DNA from: Variovorax sp. Root473
GTDB lineage: Bacteria; Pseudomonadota; Gammaproteobacteria; Burkholderiales; Burkholderiaceae_C
Direction: 5' to 3'
Assembly (NCBI RefSeq): GCF_001426505.1
Contig: NZ_LMEV01000019.1
Coordinates: 1 to 64,000 of the forward strand
Length of the DNA stretch: 64,000 nt
Shown here: piece after piece, positions 16,911 to 25,423 of the stretch
Layout: the number at the start of each line of letters is the position of its first letter
How positions within the stretch are numbered: position 1 is the first letter of the stretch
Translations under genes and position numbers: made by a program
The notes under the pieces: generated by a model
Told to the model about the DNA's origin: nothing
The model's input: only the letters and a program-made list of their open reading frames with translations
Database searches by the model: none

Positions 16911-16923
16911 TCAGTCACCCGAG

Positions 16924-17919
16924 TCAGTCACTTTTGATGTTGGCGGTCGCGACGATCTTTTGATTGCGCGCGTACTCGGCCTGCACGAACTTCCTGAACG
17001 CCTCCGGCGTCCCGCTGCCCGGCAATGCGCCTTGCTCCGCCAGCTTGGCGCGCACGCCTTCTTCCTGCAGCACCGCATTCAGTTCCTGGTTGAGCCGGGC
17101 CACCACGGCCGGCGGCGTCTTGGCGGGCGCGAAGATGCCGGTCCAGCTCACCATGTCGTAGCCCTTGAGGCCGGGCATCTCGTTGAAGGTCGGCACCTGC
17201 GCGAGCGCCGGCAGGCGCTGGCTGCCGGTGATGCCCAGGGCCTTCAGGCGCTTGCCGTTCACGTGCGGGATGGCGCTGGTGCTCACCAGCATCGCGAGGT
17301 CGACCTGGTCGCCGATCACGTCGGTGGCGATCTGCGCGCCGCCGCGGTAGGGCACGTGGGTCACGAAGATGCCGCTGCGCTCCTTGAGCAGTTCCATCGC
17401 CAGTTGCAGCACGGTGCCCACGCCCGAGGTGGCGTAGTTGTAGTGGCCGGGCTGGGCCTTGGCGAGCTTCACGAAGTCGGCGTAGCTGCGCACATCGAGG
17501 CCGGGGCGCGCCACCAGCACCATCGGCGCGGTGTTGAGCAGGCCGACGGGCGCCAGGTCTTTCAGCGGATCGAAGCGGAAAGCCGAGGGGTTGACCAGCC
17601 GGCCGATGGCGATGGCGCTGTCGGGCCCGACCACCAGCGTGTAGCCGTCGGGTGCCGCGTTCACGGCCTTGGCCACGCCGATGGCACCGCCGGCGCCGCT
17701 CACGTTCTCGATCACGACCGACTGCTTGAGCCGCTCGCTCAGGCGCTGCGCCACGAGCCGCGCATTCACGTCCACGCTGCCGCCGGCCGTGTAGGGCACG
17801 ATCAGCGTGAGGGGCTTGGCGGCAGGCCAGGCCTGTTGCGCGAGGGCGCCCATGGGCAGGGCGGCGCAGAGTGCGGCGGCAAGGATCAGGTGGCGGTTCG
17901 TGGTCATGGCGGGGTTCAT
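16924..17919 (-). CDS. Tripartite tricarboxylate (Bug/TctC-family) binding protein
   Basis: 331 residues with signal peptide (about 1-27, ending GALA-Q). Mature part shows family hallmarks: LTLIVPYTAGGSVDVNARLVA, VIENVSGAGGAIGVAKAV and PDGYTLVVGPDSAIA. Binds carboxylated solutes in the periplasm. The ATG at 17919 overlaps the stop of the adenosine-deaminase-like gene (ATGA, 17916-17919); ATG 17907 is an alternative. No TctAB membrane genes are nearby, as is usual for Bug orphans. Operon membership hints that its ligand relates to the deaminase substrate. Confidence 0.92.
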   Translation of the reverse strand: MNPAMTTNRHLILAAALCAALPMGALAQQAWPAAKPLTLIVPYTAGGSVDVNARLVAQRLSERLKQSVVIENVSGAGGAIGVAKAVNAAPDGYTLVVGPDSAIAIGRLVNPSAFRFDPLKDLAPVGLLNTAPMVLVARPGLDVRSYADFVKLAKAQPGHYNYATSGVGTVLQLAMELLKERSGIFVTHVPYRGGAQIATDVIGDQVDLAMLVSTSAIPHVNGKRLKALGITGSQRLPALAQVPTFNEMPGLKGYDMVSWTGIFAPAKTPPAVVARLNQELNAVLQEEGVRAKLAEQGALPGSGTPEAFRKFVQAEYARNQKIVATANIKSD

Positions 17920-19031
17920 CCGGGGAAGGGTGTGGCGGAAGGCGTGGGTTCGGGAACGGTCAGGCGGGCGCGCAGCGCGTCGAAGGCGCTGCTCCATTCG
18001 GCGCGCCACTGGCGGCGCTGCGTGTCGTCGATCCACGCGCCGTCCAGGCCGTTGTGCATGAAGCCGCGCAGGTCGTCCAGGCCGAAGCCGAAGTCGCGCG
18101 CCATCATCAGCCAGGCGCCCGTGGGCGTGACCTGGTGCAGCGTCGGGTCGTCGGTGTTCGGATGGATGCGCAGGCCCAGGCCGGGCATGCGGCGGATGGG
18201 GTGGTCCAGCGCCCAGCGCTCGGGCGGCAGCGTGCGCAGGTAGTAGGAGTTGGTCGGCACCACGGTGAAGATCACGCCGCGCTCGGCGCACTGGCGCGCG
18301 AAGTCGGGCTGGTCGACCACCGTGTAGCCGTGGTCGATGCGGTCGACCTGCAGCAGCTCCAGCGCGGTGCGCACATTGGTCCAGGGCATGCCGAACTCGC
18401 CGGCGTGCGCGGTGGTCTTGAGGCCGGCCTTCTTGGCCTCGGCGTAGGCGCGGGCGAAGAGCTCGGGCGGCCGGTCGTTCTCGCGGTAGTCGATGCCGAT
18501 GCCGATCACTTCGTCGCAGCGGTGGGCCTTGACCCACTCGACCATTTCCACGGCCGCTTCGGCGCTGGCCTCGCGGTCGATGGCGGCGATGAGCCGGCCG
18601 GTGATGCCGAACGCCTGCTGCGCATCGTGGATCGCGCGGACGATGGCGCCTTGCGCGAGCGGGTACGCGATGCCCGAGCCGTGCACCGTGCCGGTCGGGT
18701 TCCAGAAGAACTCGGCGTAGCGCACGTGGTGCGAGGCCGCGTCCTGCAGGTATTCGAGGGTGAGCTGGTAGAGGTCGTCGGCGCTGCGCACCAGCTGGGC
18801 GTCGAGCGCGCGCAGCACGCGCAGCACGCCCACGGGCTTTTCACCGCGCGTGTAGAAACCGTCGATTTCCGCGTCGGCCAGGGGCGCATTGGCGCGCCGG
18901 TTGAGCTGGCGGAAGGTGTCGTGGCGCACGGTGCCGAAGAGGTGGCAGTGCAGTTCCACCTTCGGAATCGCGCGCAGCATCGCTTCGAGCGTGAAAGGAG
19001 CGGCGGCGGGCGCAGGCGCGGCAAGGGTCAT
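17916..19031 (-). CDS. Adenosine-deaminase-family amidohydrolase
   Basis: 371 residues. Metal ligands and catalytic residues are in place: ELHCHLFGT (HxH), TTAHAGEFG (His and Glu), RIDHGY, and HPNTDDP (Asp). It should therefore deaminate a purine nucleoside or base, or a related compound such as aminodeoxyfutalosine; the sequence alone does not fix which. First gene of a two-gene operon with a Bug binding protein, divergent from a LysR regulator, which suggests a catabolic rather than salvage role. Confidence 0.85.
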   Translation of the reverse strand: MTLAAPAPAAAPFTLEAMLRAIPKVELHCHLFGTVRHDTFRQLNRRANAPLADAEIDGFYTRGEKPVGVLRVLRALDAQLVRSADDLYQLTLEYLQDAASHHVRYAEFFWNPTGTVHGSGIAYPLAQGAIVRAIHDAQQAFGITGRLIAAIDREASAEAAVEMVEWVKAHRCDEVIGIGIDYRENDRPPELFARAYAEAKKAGLKTTAHAGEFGMPWTNVRTALELLQVDRIDHGYTVVDQPDFARQCAERGVIFTVVPTNSYYLRTLPPERWALDHPIRRMPGLGLRIHPNTDDPTLHQVTPTGAWLMMARDFGFGLDDLRGFMHNGLDGAWIDDTQRRQWRAEWSSAFDALRARLTVPEPTPSATPFPG

Positions 19032-19087
19032 GCGGCGCAGTCTAGGCAGTGCGTGCTCATAAGGAAAATTTTGAATTTCTATAATTT

Positions 19088-19100
19088 GATTCATTGAATC
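19088..19100. promoter_or_regulatory. Inverted repeat between deaminase operon and lysR
   Basis: GATTC-ATT-GAATC lies in the 85-bp AT-rich divergent region, 17 bp before the LysR start. It fits the dyad expected at a LysR-type recognition site, although the spacing is shorter than the classical T-N11-A. Confidence 0.45.
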
Positions 19101-19116
19101 GATAACCAGGACGCCC

Positions 19117-20019
19117 ATGGCCGCCTTGCCCCTGCGTGCGCTCACGCTGCGCCAGCTGCAGTGTTTCTCGGTGCTGGTCGAGGAAGGGCATTTCGGTCGT
19201 GCGGCGCGCCGGCTCGCCATCACGCAGCCGGCGCTGAGCAACGCGATCAAGCAGATGGAAAAGCTGCTCGGCGCCGAGCTGCTGACCCGCTCCACCCACC
19301 GGCTCGAACTCACGCCCGTCGGCGCCGAGGTGCTGGCGCGCACCGATTTCCTGGTCCACACCTTCGAGGTGGCGCTGCGCGACATCGAGAGCACGGTGCA
19401 GCGCGGACGTGCCTATGTGCGCGTGGGCGTGATCCCTTCGGCCAGCGCGCGCGTCGCGACGGCGGCGGCCGGCTTTTTGCAGCAGCGCGGCGAGGTGGAA
19501 CTGGCCTGGCGCGACGCGCCCTCCACGGTGCTGCTGGCCGAGCTGCGCAGCGGCCAGCTCGACATGGCCGTGGCCGCGATCACCGAGCCGCCGGGCGGAC
19601 TGGCGTGCATCGACCTGTTCCGCGATCCGCTGGTGCTGGTGGTGCGGCGCGACCATGCGCTGGCGGCGGCGCGCGATGTGCGGTGGGAAGCCATCGGCAG
19701 CGAGCGCCTCGTGCTGTTCGAAAGCGGCAGCATGCCGGCGCTGGGCGATCCGGCGCGGGCCCAGTTCGCGCAGGGTGCGCAGCCGTACCGCGTGAGCTAT
19801 TCCGAAACGCTCTACGCGCTGGTGCGCAGCGGGCAGGCGCTGGGGCTGATGCCGCAGCTGTACACCTCGTCGCTGCGCGACCCCGAGCTGGCCGTGGTGC
19901 CGCTGTCGGCGCCGCGCATCGAGCGGCGCGTGGTGCTGGCCTACCTGCCGGGGCCGATGCGCAATGTCGCGGCGCAGGAACTCATCGGGTTCCTGCGCGA
20001 GCGGCTGCCGCAGGCTTAG
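19117..20019 (+). CDS. LysR-family transcriptional regulator
   Basis: 300 residues. N-terminal helix-turn-helix (about residues 8-66: LTLRQLQCFSVLVEEGHFGRA, then LAITQPALSNAIKQMEKLLG) and a C-terminal periplasmic-binding-like effector domain. Divergent from the deaminase-Bug operon, which it probably activates. Its 3' end overlaps the convergent acyltransferase gene by 38 bp. Confidence 0.93.
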   Translation: MAALPLRALTLRQLQCFSVLVEEGHFGRAARRLAITQPALSNAIKQMEKLLGAELLTRSTHRLELTPVGAEVLARTDFLVHTFEVALRDIESTVQRGRAYVRVGVIPSASARVATAAAGFLQQRGEVELAWRDAPSTVLLAELRSGQLDMAVAAITEPPGGLACIDLFRDPLVLVVRRDHALAAARDVRWEAIGSERLVLFESGSMPALGDPARAQFAQGAQPYRVSYSETLYALVRSGQALGLMPQLYTSSLRDPELAVVPLSAPRIERRVVLAYLPGPMRNVAAQELIGFLRERLPQA

Positions 20020-20713
20020 GCGGTCCCCACATCGCCATGCGCGTTTCGCTGCTGAAACGCTCGAACGTCCAGCCGGCGCCGAGCATGAACATGCGCGTGT
20101 GCAGCTGCGACAGCGTGTCGTCGTCCACTTCGTCGCCGAGGTAGCTCAGCCGTTTCTCGCGCAGGTCGACGAAGCCTGTCGTGTAGTCACGCCCCAGACG
20201 CAGCCACAGCGCATGCGCGCCCGGCGACTGGCGCGCGCCGCTCATCAGGCACATGCCGCTGCCCAGCGCCCAGCGGTACACCGCCGTGGCCAGCCCGCGC
20301 CGCTGATAAGCGGCGTCGTACTGCGAATGCGGTGCGCGCAGGTGGCGGTCGGCGCGGCGGTCGAGTTCGATCAGGCGGTTGAACACGGTGTAGCCGACCA
20401 GGCGCTGTTGGCGCACGTCTTCGATGTACACGTAGGTCTCGCCGTCGGCCTCGCGAAAGCGTGCGTGCAGGTCGGGGTCGTCCAGGCGCAGCGCGGGCAG
20501 GTCCTGCACGCGGTCGCCCATGGCGCGCATGCGCTCGTACACCGGCGTCAGCGGCTCGCTCGGGCGGCCCTTCTTCGGATCGACGTCGATGCGCAGTTCG
20601 GCCGGCCGCAGCAGGCGGCGGCTCAGCGCATCGAACGACAGCCATGCGGGCCAGGGCGGCAGGGCGGGTGAAGGCGAAAAAGAGACGACAGGGGAGAGGG
20701 CAAGAGCCACCAC
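19982..20713 (-). CDS. GNAT-like N-acyltransferase
   Basis: About 243 residues. YDAAYQRRGLATAVYRWALG resembles GNAT motif A (Q/RxxGxG/A), with conserved flanking strands (YVYIEDVRQQRLVGYTVFN). The start is uncertain: GTG at 20713 has GAGGA 7 nt upstream, while GTG at 20737 has none. The C-terminal region (LSYLGDEVDDDTLSQLHTRMF) is outside the usual GNAT core. It overlaps the LysR gene end by 38 bp in convergent orientation. Substrate unknown; it is larger than typical 150-residue GNATs. Confidence 0.65.
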   Translation of the reverse strand: MVALALSPVVSFSPSPALPPWPAWLSFDALSRRLLRPAELRIDVDPKKGRPSEPLTPVYERMRAMGDRVQDLPALRLDDPDLHARFREADGETYVYIEDVRQQRLVGYTVFNRLIELDRRADRHLRAPHSQYDAAYQRRGLATAVYRWALGSGMCLMSGARQSPGAHALWLRLGRDYTTGFVDLREKRLSYLGDEVDDDTLSQLHTRMFMLGAGWTFERFSSETRMAMWGPPKPAAAARAGTR

Positions 20714-20737
20714 GGGGAAATCCTCACGACGAAACAC

Positions 20738-21138
20738 GACGACGAAGCGGGCGAGGCTCTTCCGCGCGGCACGGGGCCGGAGGCGGGAAGAAAGTCGGAC
20801 GCTGGGGAAGTGGTGCGTCGCCCGGGCCGATCGATCAATGGATCAGGGCCAGGGCGCGCGACCGCGCGGGGCGGGTGCCCGACGGTCGATGTGCGCTGAA
20901 GAAAAAAGGAGGCTGACCGCCGGGCTCAGGGATGTGCGAGGGTCTGCTGCGACCTCGCCGTCATTGCGGCGGGCGCGCGCACGCGCGCATCGCCCGGGGC
21001 CGCGCAGGCCGCCGTGCGATCGAAGCCGGCAATGAAAACCATGACGTTCATAGGGCCGATTGTAGGAAGCAAAGGGGCATCCAGGCCATCAAAGCCCCCG
21101 CGCGCTTTGCCAGATTGGGTTGCGTTCAGTGCAGCGCT
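20738..21138. other. ~400 bp without a convincing gene
   Basis: Very GC-rich with several A-runs (for example GAAGAAAAAAGGAGG near 20897). Open frames here are either antisense to the IclR gene or under 30 codons with no RBS. I see no clear terminator or operator. Confidence 0.5.
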
Positions 21139-21966
21139 TCAGGGGCTCGCGGGCGGCAGGCCGAGCGTGTCTTGTCTCAGCCGTCGTTCGATGCTTTGCG
21201 CGGCCTGTTGCAGGTCGCCCAGATGCGCCGACACGATCTCGCGCTCGCTCTTCACTGTCGGCAGCCATGCGCAGCTGAGGCAACCCACCACCCGATCGCC
21301 GAGTCGCACCGGCACCGACACCGCGCCAAAGCGGTCGGGCGAATCGAGGCTGGTGGACGTGGGGTCGCGCGCGGCGTAGCCCTGGTCGCGTGCGTGCGCC
21401 ACCATGCGGCGGATGCTGTCGGGGCGCCGCGCGCCGCGGTCGAAGTCGTTGGGTGAACGCGCCAGTGCTGCAACGATTTCTCGCCGTTCGTCTTCGGGGC
21501 AGAACGCGAGGTAGCAACGCCCGAGCGACGACAGCAGCATGGGCGGGCGAAAGCCCAGCGCGCGGTAGTTCACCGCGAGGCCGTTGCGCGGCCGGTCGGT
21601 GTCGAGGATCAGCATCGCCGTGCCGTCGCGCACGCCGAGGTCGATCGGCCACGGCACCAGCCGCTGCAGCGTGGCGCGCGGCGATGCCGCCAGCGCCGTG
21701 AGCCGCGTACGCCACGCCGCCGCGGCGCCCGACTGGCCGGTGGCCGAAGTGGGCACGTAGCGCTTCTCCAGCTCGTTGCGTTCCACCCAGCCGGCCTGCT
21801 GCAGCGTCTTCAGGATGCGCAGCAGCGTGGCCTTCGACATGCCGGTCTGCCGGTGCAGCTCCTGCAGCGTGACGGCCGACGAACGCTGGATGGCCAGCAT
21901 CACGTCGAGCCCGCGACGCAGCGCGTCGATCGACTTCACGCTGTGCGCGCCGGTGGTGTCTGACAT
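21139..21966 (-). CDS. IclR-family transcriptional regulator
   Basis: 275 residues: helix-turn-helix at about 25-55 (LQELHRQTGMSKATLLRILKTL) and an effector domain with VNYRALGFRPPMLLSSLGR and the cysteine-containing VVGCLSCAWL segment. Divergent from a Bug binding protein and Rieske oxygenase, with a palindromic operator between them, so probably their regulator. Confidence 0.92.
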   Translation of the reverse strand: MSDTTGAHSVKSIDALRRGLDVMLAIQRSSAVTLQELHRQTGMSKATLLRILKTLQQAGWVERNELEKRYVPTSATGQSGAAAAWRTRLTALAASPRATLQRLVPWPIDLGVRDGTAMLILDTDRPRNGLAVNYRALGFRPPMLLSSLGRCYLAFCPEDERREIVAALARSPNDFDRGARRPDSIRRMVAHARDQGYAARDPTSTSLDSPDRFGAVSVPVRLGDRVVGCLSCAWLPTVKSEREIVSAHLGDLQQAAQSIERRLRQDTLGLPPASP

Positions 21967-21987
21967 GCCGCCTCCGAAGAAAAAAAG

Positions 21988-22000
21988 TTCACTCAGTGAA
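21988..22000. promoter_or_regulatory. Probable IclR-type operator
   Basis: TTCACT-C-AGTGAA, a perfect 6-1-6 palindrome, lies 22 bp upstream of the IclR start and 80 bp upstream of the divergent binding-protein gene, followed by an AT-rich promoter-like stretch (ACTATATCTTCT). Confidence 0.6.
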
Positions 22001-22079
22001 ACTATATCTTCTGGTCGCGCGATGGCATTCCTACAGTCCGACGACACCTAAACGTCGTCCCACAGAGAAGGAAATTGCC

Positions 22080-23066
22080 ATGATGTTTCACCACCGAAAC
22101 GTGGTCCGTGCCGCTGCAGGAGCCATTCTTTTGCTATGTGCCGCAACGGCGGCCCTGGCGCAGTCGTGGCCCGCGAAGCCGATCACCATCGTCGTCGCCT
22201 ACCCGGCCGGCGGCGACACCGACGCCATCGCGCGCGCCTACGCCGAGAAGCTCGCGCAGCGCGTCGGGCAGCCGGTGCTCATCGACAACCGGCCCGGCGC
22301 GAGCGGCATGATCGGCAACGCCTGGGTCGCGAAGGCGCCGGCCGATGGCTACACGCTGCTCTTCACGCCGAGCACCTTTCCCATCGCGCAGCATGTGCTC
22401 AAGGCCGGCCCCGGCGTGGCGCACGACGTGGTGAAAGACTTCACCCCGATCGTGAAGACCGGCAACATCCCGGTGCTGATGGTCACGGCGCCTGCGAGCG
22501 GCATCCAGAACGTGGCGCAACTCGTCGCCGGCGCCAGGGCCGGCAAGGCCTTCACCTACGGCACGCCGGGCGCGGGCTCGCCGATGCACATCGCGGGCGA
22601 GCTGTTCAACAAGGATGCCGGCATTGCCGTCGCGCATGCGCCGTACCGCGGCGTGGCGCCGGTGGTCAACGACACGCTGGGCGGCCATGTGAGCGTGGGC
22701 TGGATCACGCCGGGCGCGGTGGCAGGCCACATCGCCGCCGGCAAGCTCGTGCCGCTCGCAGTGGCCGAACGCCAGCGCACGAAGCTCATGCCCAGCGTGC
22801 CCACGTTTCTCGAGCTGGGCTACCGCGACATGGACGTGAGCGCCTGGATGGGCCTGCTCGGGCCGAAGGCGATGCCGGCCGAGGTCGTGCAGACGCTCAA
22901 CCGCCACTTCAACGAGATCCTGAAGATGCCCGACGTGCAGGCGCGCATGGCCGCGCTCGGCATCGAACCCGTGGGCGGCGCGCCGGCCGTGCTGGCGCAG
23001 CAGATCAGCGACGACGACCAGCGCTTCGGCAAGCTGGTGCGCGAGTTCGGTATCCGCGCCGATTGA
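22080..23066 (+). CDS. Tripartite tricarboxylate (Bug/TctC-family) binding protein
   Basis: 328 residues, signal peptide about 1-27 (ending TAALA-Q). Hallmarks: ITIVVAYPAGGDTDAIARAYA, VLIDNRPGASGMIGNAWVAK and ADGYTLLFTPSTFPIA. Start ATG 22080 with AAGGAA upstream (ATG 22083 follows immediately). First gene of a unit with a Rieske oxygenase 21 bp downstream, which suggests that it presents the oxygenase substrate, probably an aromatic carboxylate, for uptake (inference). No TctAB genes. Confidence 0.92.
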   Translation: MMFHHRNVVRAAAGAILLLCAATAALAQSWPAKPITIVVAYPAGGDTDAIARAYAEKLAQRVGQPVLIDNRPGASGMIGNAWVAKAPADGYTLLFTPSTFPIAQHVLKAGPGVAHDVVKDFTPIVKTGNIPVLMVTAPASGIQNVAQLVAGARAGKAFTYGTPGAGSPMHIAGELFNKDAGIAVAHAPYRGVAPVVNDTLGGHVSVGWITPGAVAGHIAAGKLVPLAVAERQRTKLMPSVPTFLELGYRDMDVSAWMGLLGPKAMPAEVVQTLNRHFNEILKMPDVQARMAALGIEPVGGAPAVLAQQISDDDQRFGKLVREFGIRAD

Positions 23067-23087
23067 CCCCATAAAAGGAGACGATGC

Positions 23088-24422
23088 ATGTTGAGCGAAG
23101 AAAAGAACCGCCTGCTGACCGAAGTCGGTCCGGGCAAGCCCATGGGCGATTACCTGCGCCGCTACTGGCACCCGATCGCCGGCGCCAGCGAGTTCGACGA
23201 CAAGGCCGTGAAGCCGCTGCGCATCCTCGGCGAGGACCTGGTGCTCTACAAGGACCTGAGCGGGAACTACGGGCTGGTCGATCGCCGCTGCCCGCACCGC
23301 AACGCCGACATGTCGTACGGCTACGTGGAGAAGTGCGGCCTGCGCTGCAGCTACCACGGCTGGCAGTACGACACCAGCGGCCAGTGCATCCACCAGCCGT
23401 TTGAAGAAACACTGGACCCCGATGCGCGCATGCGCAGGAACACGAAGATCAAGGCCTACCCCGTGCAGGAAAAAGCCGGCCTGCTGTGGGCCTACATGGG
23501 CCCGCAGCCCGCGCCGCTGCTGCCCGACTGGGAACTCTTCAACTGCAGGAACGGTTTCGCGCAGGCCGTGTTCGCCGAGATTCCCTGCAACTGGTTCCAG
23601 TGCCAGGAGAACTCCATCGACCCCGTGCACTTCGAGTGGACGCACAACAACTGGACCACGCGCCTGCAGGGCGACGAAGGCCCCTACGTGCCCACGCACC
23701 TGAAGCTCGCGTTCGAGGAGTTCGAGCACGGCTTCGTCTACAAGCGCCTGCGCGGCGGCGAGCGCGAAGACAACGTGATGTGGACCACCGGCCGCGTCAC
23801 GCTGTGGCCCAACGGCTTCTTCCTCGGCCACCACTTCGAATGGCGCGTGCCCATCGACGACCACCACACGCTGAGCGTGCTGTGGGTGCTCAGCCGCGTG
23901 CCGACCGAGCAGGAGCCGTATGTGCAGGAGCGCATTCCCTCGTGGTACGGCCCCATCAAGGACCCGGCCACGGGCCGCTGGATCACGAGCCACGTCGCCA
24001 ACCAGGACTTCGTCGTGTGGGTCGGGCAGGGCACCGTGACCGACCGCACGCGCGAGAAGCTGGGCCAGAGCGACAAGGGCATCGTGATGATGCGCCGGCG
24101 CTTTTTTGAAGAGCTCGAATCGATGCAGTCCGATCCGTCACACGAGCCCAAGGGACTCATCCGCGATCCCGAGAAGAACCGCGACGTGTTCCTGCCGTCG
24201 GCCTGCCGCGACGAGATGCTGCATGGCCTGCCGCGCGAGGAACTGGCGGCGCATCCGCTGCTGGGACCGTACCTGAAGGACTTCTTCGGCCAGGCCGGTC
24301 AGCCCGACGATGTGCGCGCGGCGTATGAGAAGGCCATTGGCCAGAAGGTCGAGGGTGCGCGTTTCTTCAAGGTGCACGGCGGCGCGTCGGACGCCGAAGT
24401 TGAAACGCAGGACGCGGCCTGA
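23088..24422 (+). CDS. Rieske non-haem iron oxygenase, alpha-only type
   Basis: 444 residues. Rieske cluster ligands Cys68, His70, Cys87 and His90 (CPHRN, CSYHGW); mononuclear iron motif DPVHFEWTH (DxxHxxxxH) in ENSIDPVHFEWTH. The architecture matches the phthalate 4,5-dioxygenase/O-demethylase group that lacks a beta subunit and uses a separate reductase, which is not encoded nearby. RBS AAAAGGAG. Co-transcribed with the Bug protein under the IclR regulator. Reaction (hydroxylation versus demethylation) cannot be decided. Confidence 0.92.
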   Translation: MLSEEKNRLLTEVGPGKPMGDYLRRYWHPIAGASEFDDKAVKPLRILGEDLVLYKDLSGNYGLVDRRCPHRNADMSYGYVEKCGLRCSYHGWQYDTSGQCIHQPFEETLDPDARMRRNTKIKAYPVQEKAGLLWAYMGPQPAPLLPDWELFNCRNGFAQAVFAEIPCNWFQCQENSIDPVHFEWTHNNWTTRLQGDEGPYVPTHLKLAFEEFEHGFVYKRLRGGEREDNVMWTTGRVTLWPNGFFLGHHFEWRVPIDDHHTLSVLWVLSRVPTEQEPYVQERIPSWYGPIKDPATGRWITSHVANQDFVVWVGQGTVTDRTREKLGQSDKGIVMMRRRFFEELESMQSDPSHEPKGLIRDPEKNRDVFLPSACRDEMLHGLPREELAAHPLLGPYLKDFFGQAGQPDDVRAAYEKAIGQKVEGARFFKVHGGASDAEVETQDAA

Positions 24423-24450
24423 CCCTGCAGCAGCACGCCGCGATGCGGGT

Positions 24451-24798
24451 CTAGCGCCGGAACATCCGCAGGTCGAGCGCGCTCTCTTCGCCCAGCCACA
24501 TGGCGTGCGCCGTGTGGTCCGCGAAATCGTCGCCGGTCACGCCATGCACGAACACGTCGAGGCCATTGCGGTGGGCCTCGAGCCAGGCGATGACCTCGTG
24601 GAACTCGGCGGCGTCGAAGGCCAGCTGGCAGCTCCAGTGCGGGTGCGGTCCGACGAGGCGTTCGTGCACGCGGCCCACCACCACCATCAGCTCGCGGCCG
24701 GCACGCTCGCTGAGTTCGCGCGCCTGCGCCAGCGTGGCGGGTGCGAAGTAGATGTGGGCGTGATACTGGGCGTAGAGGTTTTCGGGGCGACGCGGCAT
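24451..24798 (-). CDS. DOPA 4,5-dioxygenase-family protein
   Basis: 115 residues, the size of the small bacterial members. Conserved features: YHAHIYFAPATL near the N-terminus, VGRVHERLVGPHPHWSCQLAF, and the C-terminal VTGDDFADHTAHAMWLG. The histidines would hold iron for extradiol ring cleavage of a catechol. Last gene of a four-gene operon, 7 bp after DUF4166. Substrate unknown. Confidence 0.88.
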   Translation of the reverse strand: MPRRPENLYAQYHAHIYFAPATLAQARELSERAGRELMVVVGRVHERLVGPHPHWSCQLAFDAAEFHEVIAWLEAHRNGLDVFVHGVTGDDFADHTAHAMWLGEESALDLRMFRR

Positions 24799-24805
24799 GG
24801 TGCCC

Positions 24806-25423
24806 TCATTGTGAGCCGAGGCGGAAGCGGCCGCTGTAGCGGAACACGTCGCCGAACCAGCGATGGCGCAGCAGCATCTTCATCGTGAAATGGTCGGGGT
24901 CGACGGGATCGGGCCGCTCCTCGACGTAGGCCGTGCCCAGCAGCAAGCCCAGCGGAAGAGGAATGCGCAGCCGGCCGAGGCGCCAGAGGTAGCCGCGGTC
25001 GCGGAACACGAGCGCGCCGTCTTCGGCGCTCACCGCCAGCCGCATGCCGATGCCGAAGCGCACGAACTCGATCACCTCGCCATCTTGCGAAGGCGCGGCT
25101 TCCATGTGCGAGCGGAAGTGGAAAGGCACGCGGCCCGCGAAGTGAAAGATGCGGTCCCAGTACAGGTGCGGGTCGTCGATGCGGCAGCGGTAGTGCACCT
25201 CAATCGGCACGTCGGTGCCGGTGTGCGGCACCAGCGCGCCGACGAGCCGGCCGAAGGGCATCAGCAGCGCGGCCCACGGCGCATGGTGCACCTCGTGCAT
25301 GGCGCCGCGCACGCACACGTGTTCGGCCGAGAAGGGCGTCATGGCGTAGTGCCGGCGGATCACGTCGCCCAGGCGTTCCCAGGCCGGGCCGAGCGCTTGC
25401 CGGATCAGCGGCGTGGCGCTCAT
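24806..25423 (-). CDS. DUF4166 domain protein
   Basis: 205 residues with the DUF4166 pattern (LIRQALGPAWERLGDVIRRHY, PFHFRSHMEAAPSQDGEVIEFV, RDRGYLWRLGRLRIPLPLGLLLG). No signal peptide or clear membrane span. Its ATG overlaps the methyltransferase stop (ATGA, 25420-25423). In other genomes this domain occurs fused to dehydrogenase-like proteins; its function is unknown. Confidence 0.85.
   Translation of the reverse strand: MSATPLIRQALGPAWERLGDVIRRHYAMTPFSAEHVCVRGAMHEVHHAPWAALLMPFGRLVGALVPHTGTDVPIEVHYRCRIDDPHLYWDRIFHFAGRVPFHFRSHMEAAPSQDGEVIEFVRFGIGMRLAVSAEDGALVFRDRGYLWRLGRLRIPLPLGLLLGTAYVEERPDPVDPDHFTMKMLLRHRWFGDVFRYSGRFRLGSQ

Noticed and set aside
20932..21456. Plus-strand frame after an AGGAGG sequence
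   Set aside because: The AGGAGG is too far (about 17 nt) from the ATG and most of the frame is antisense to the IclR gene.
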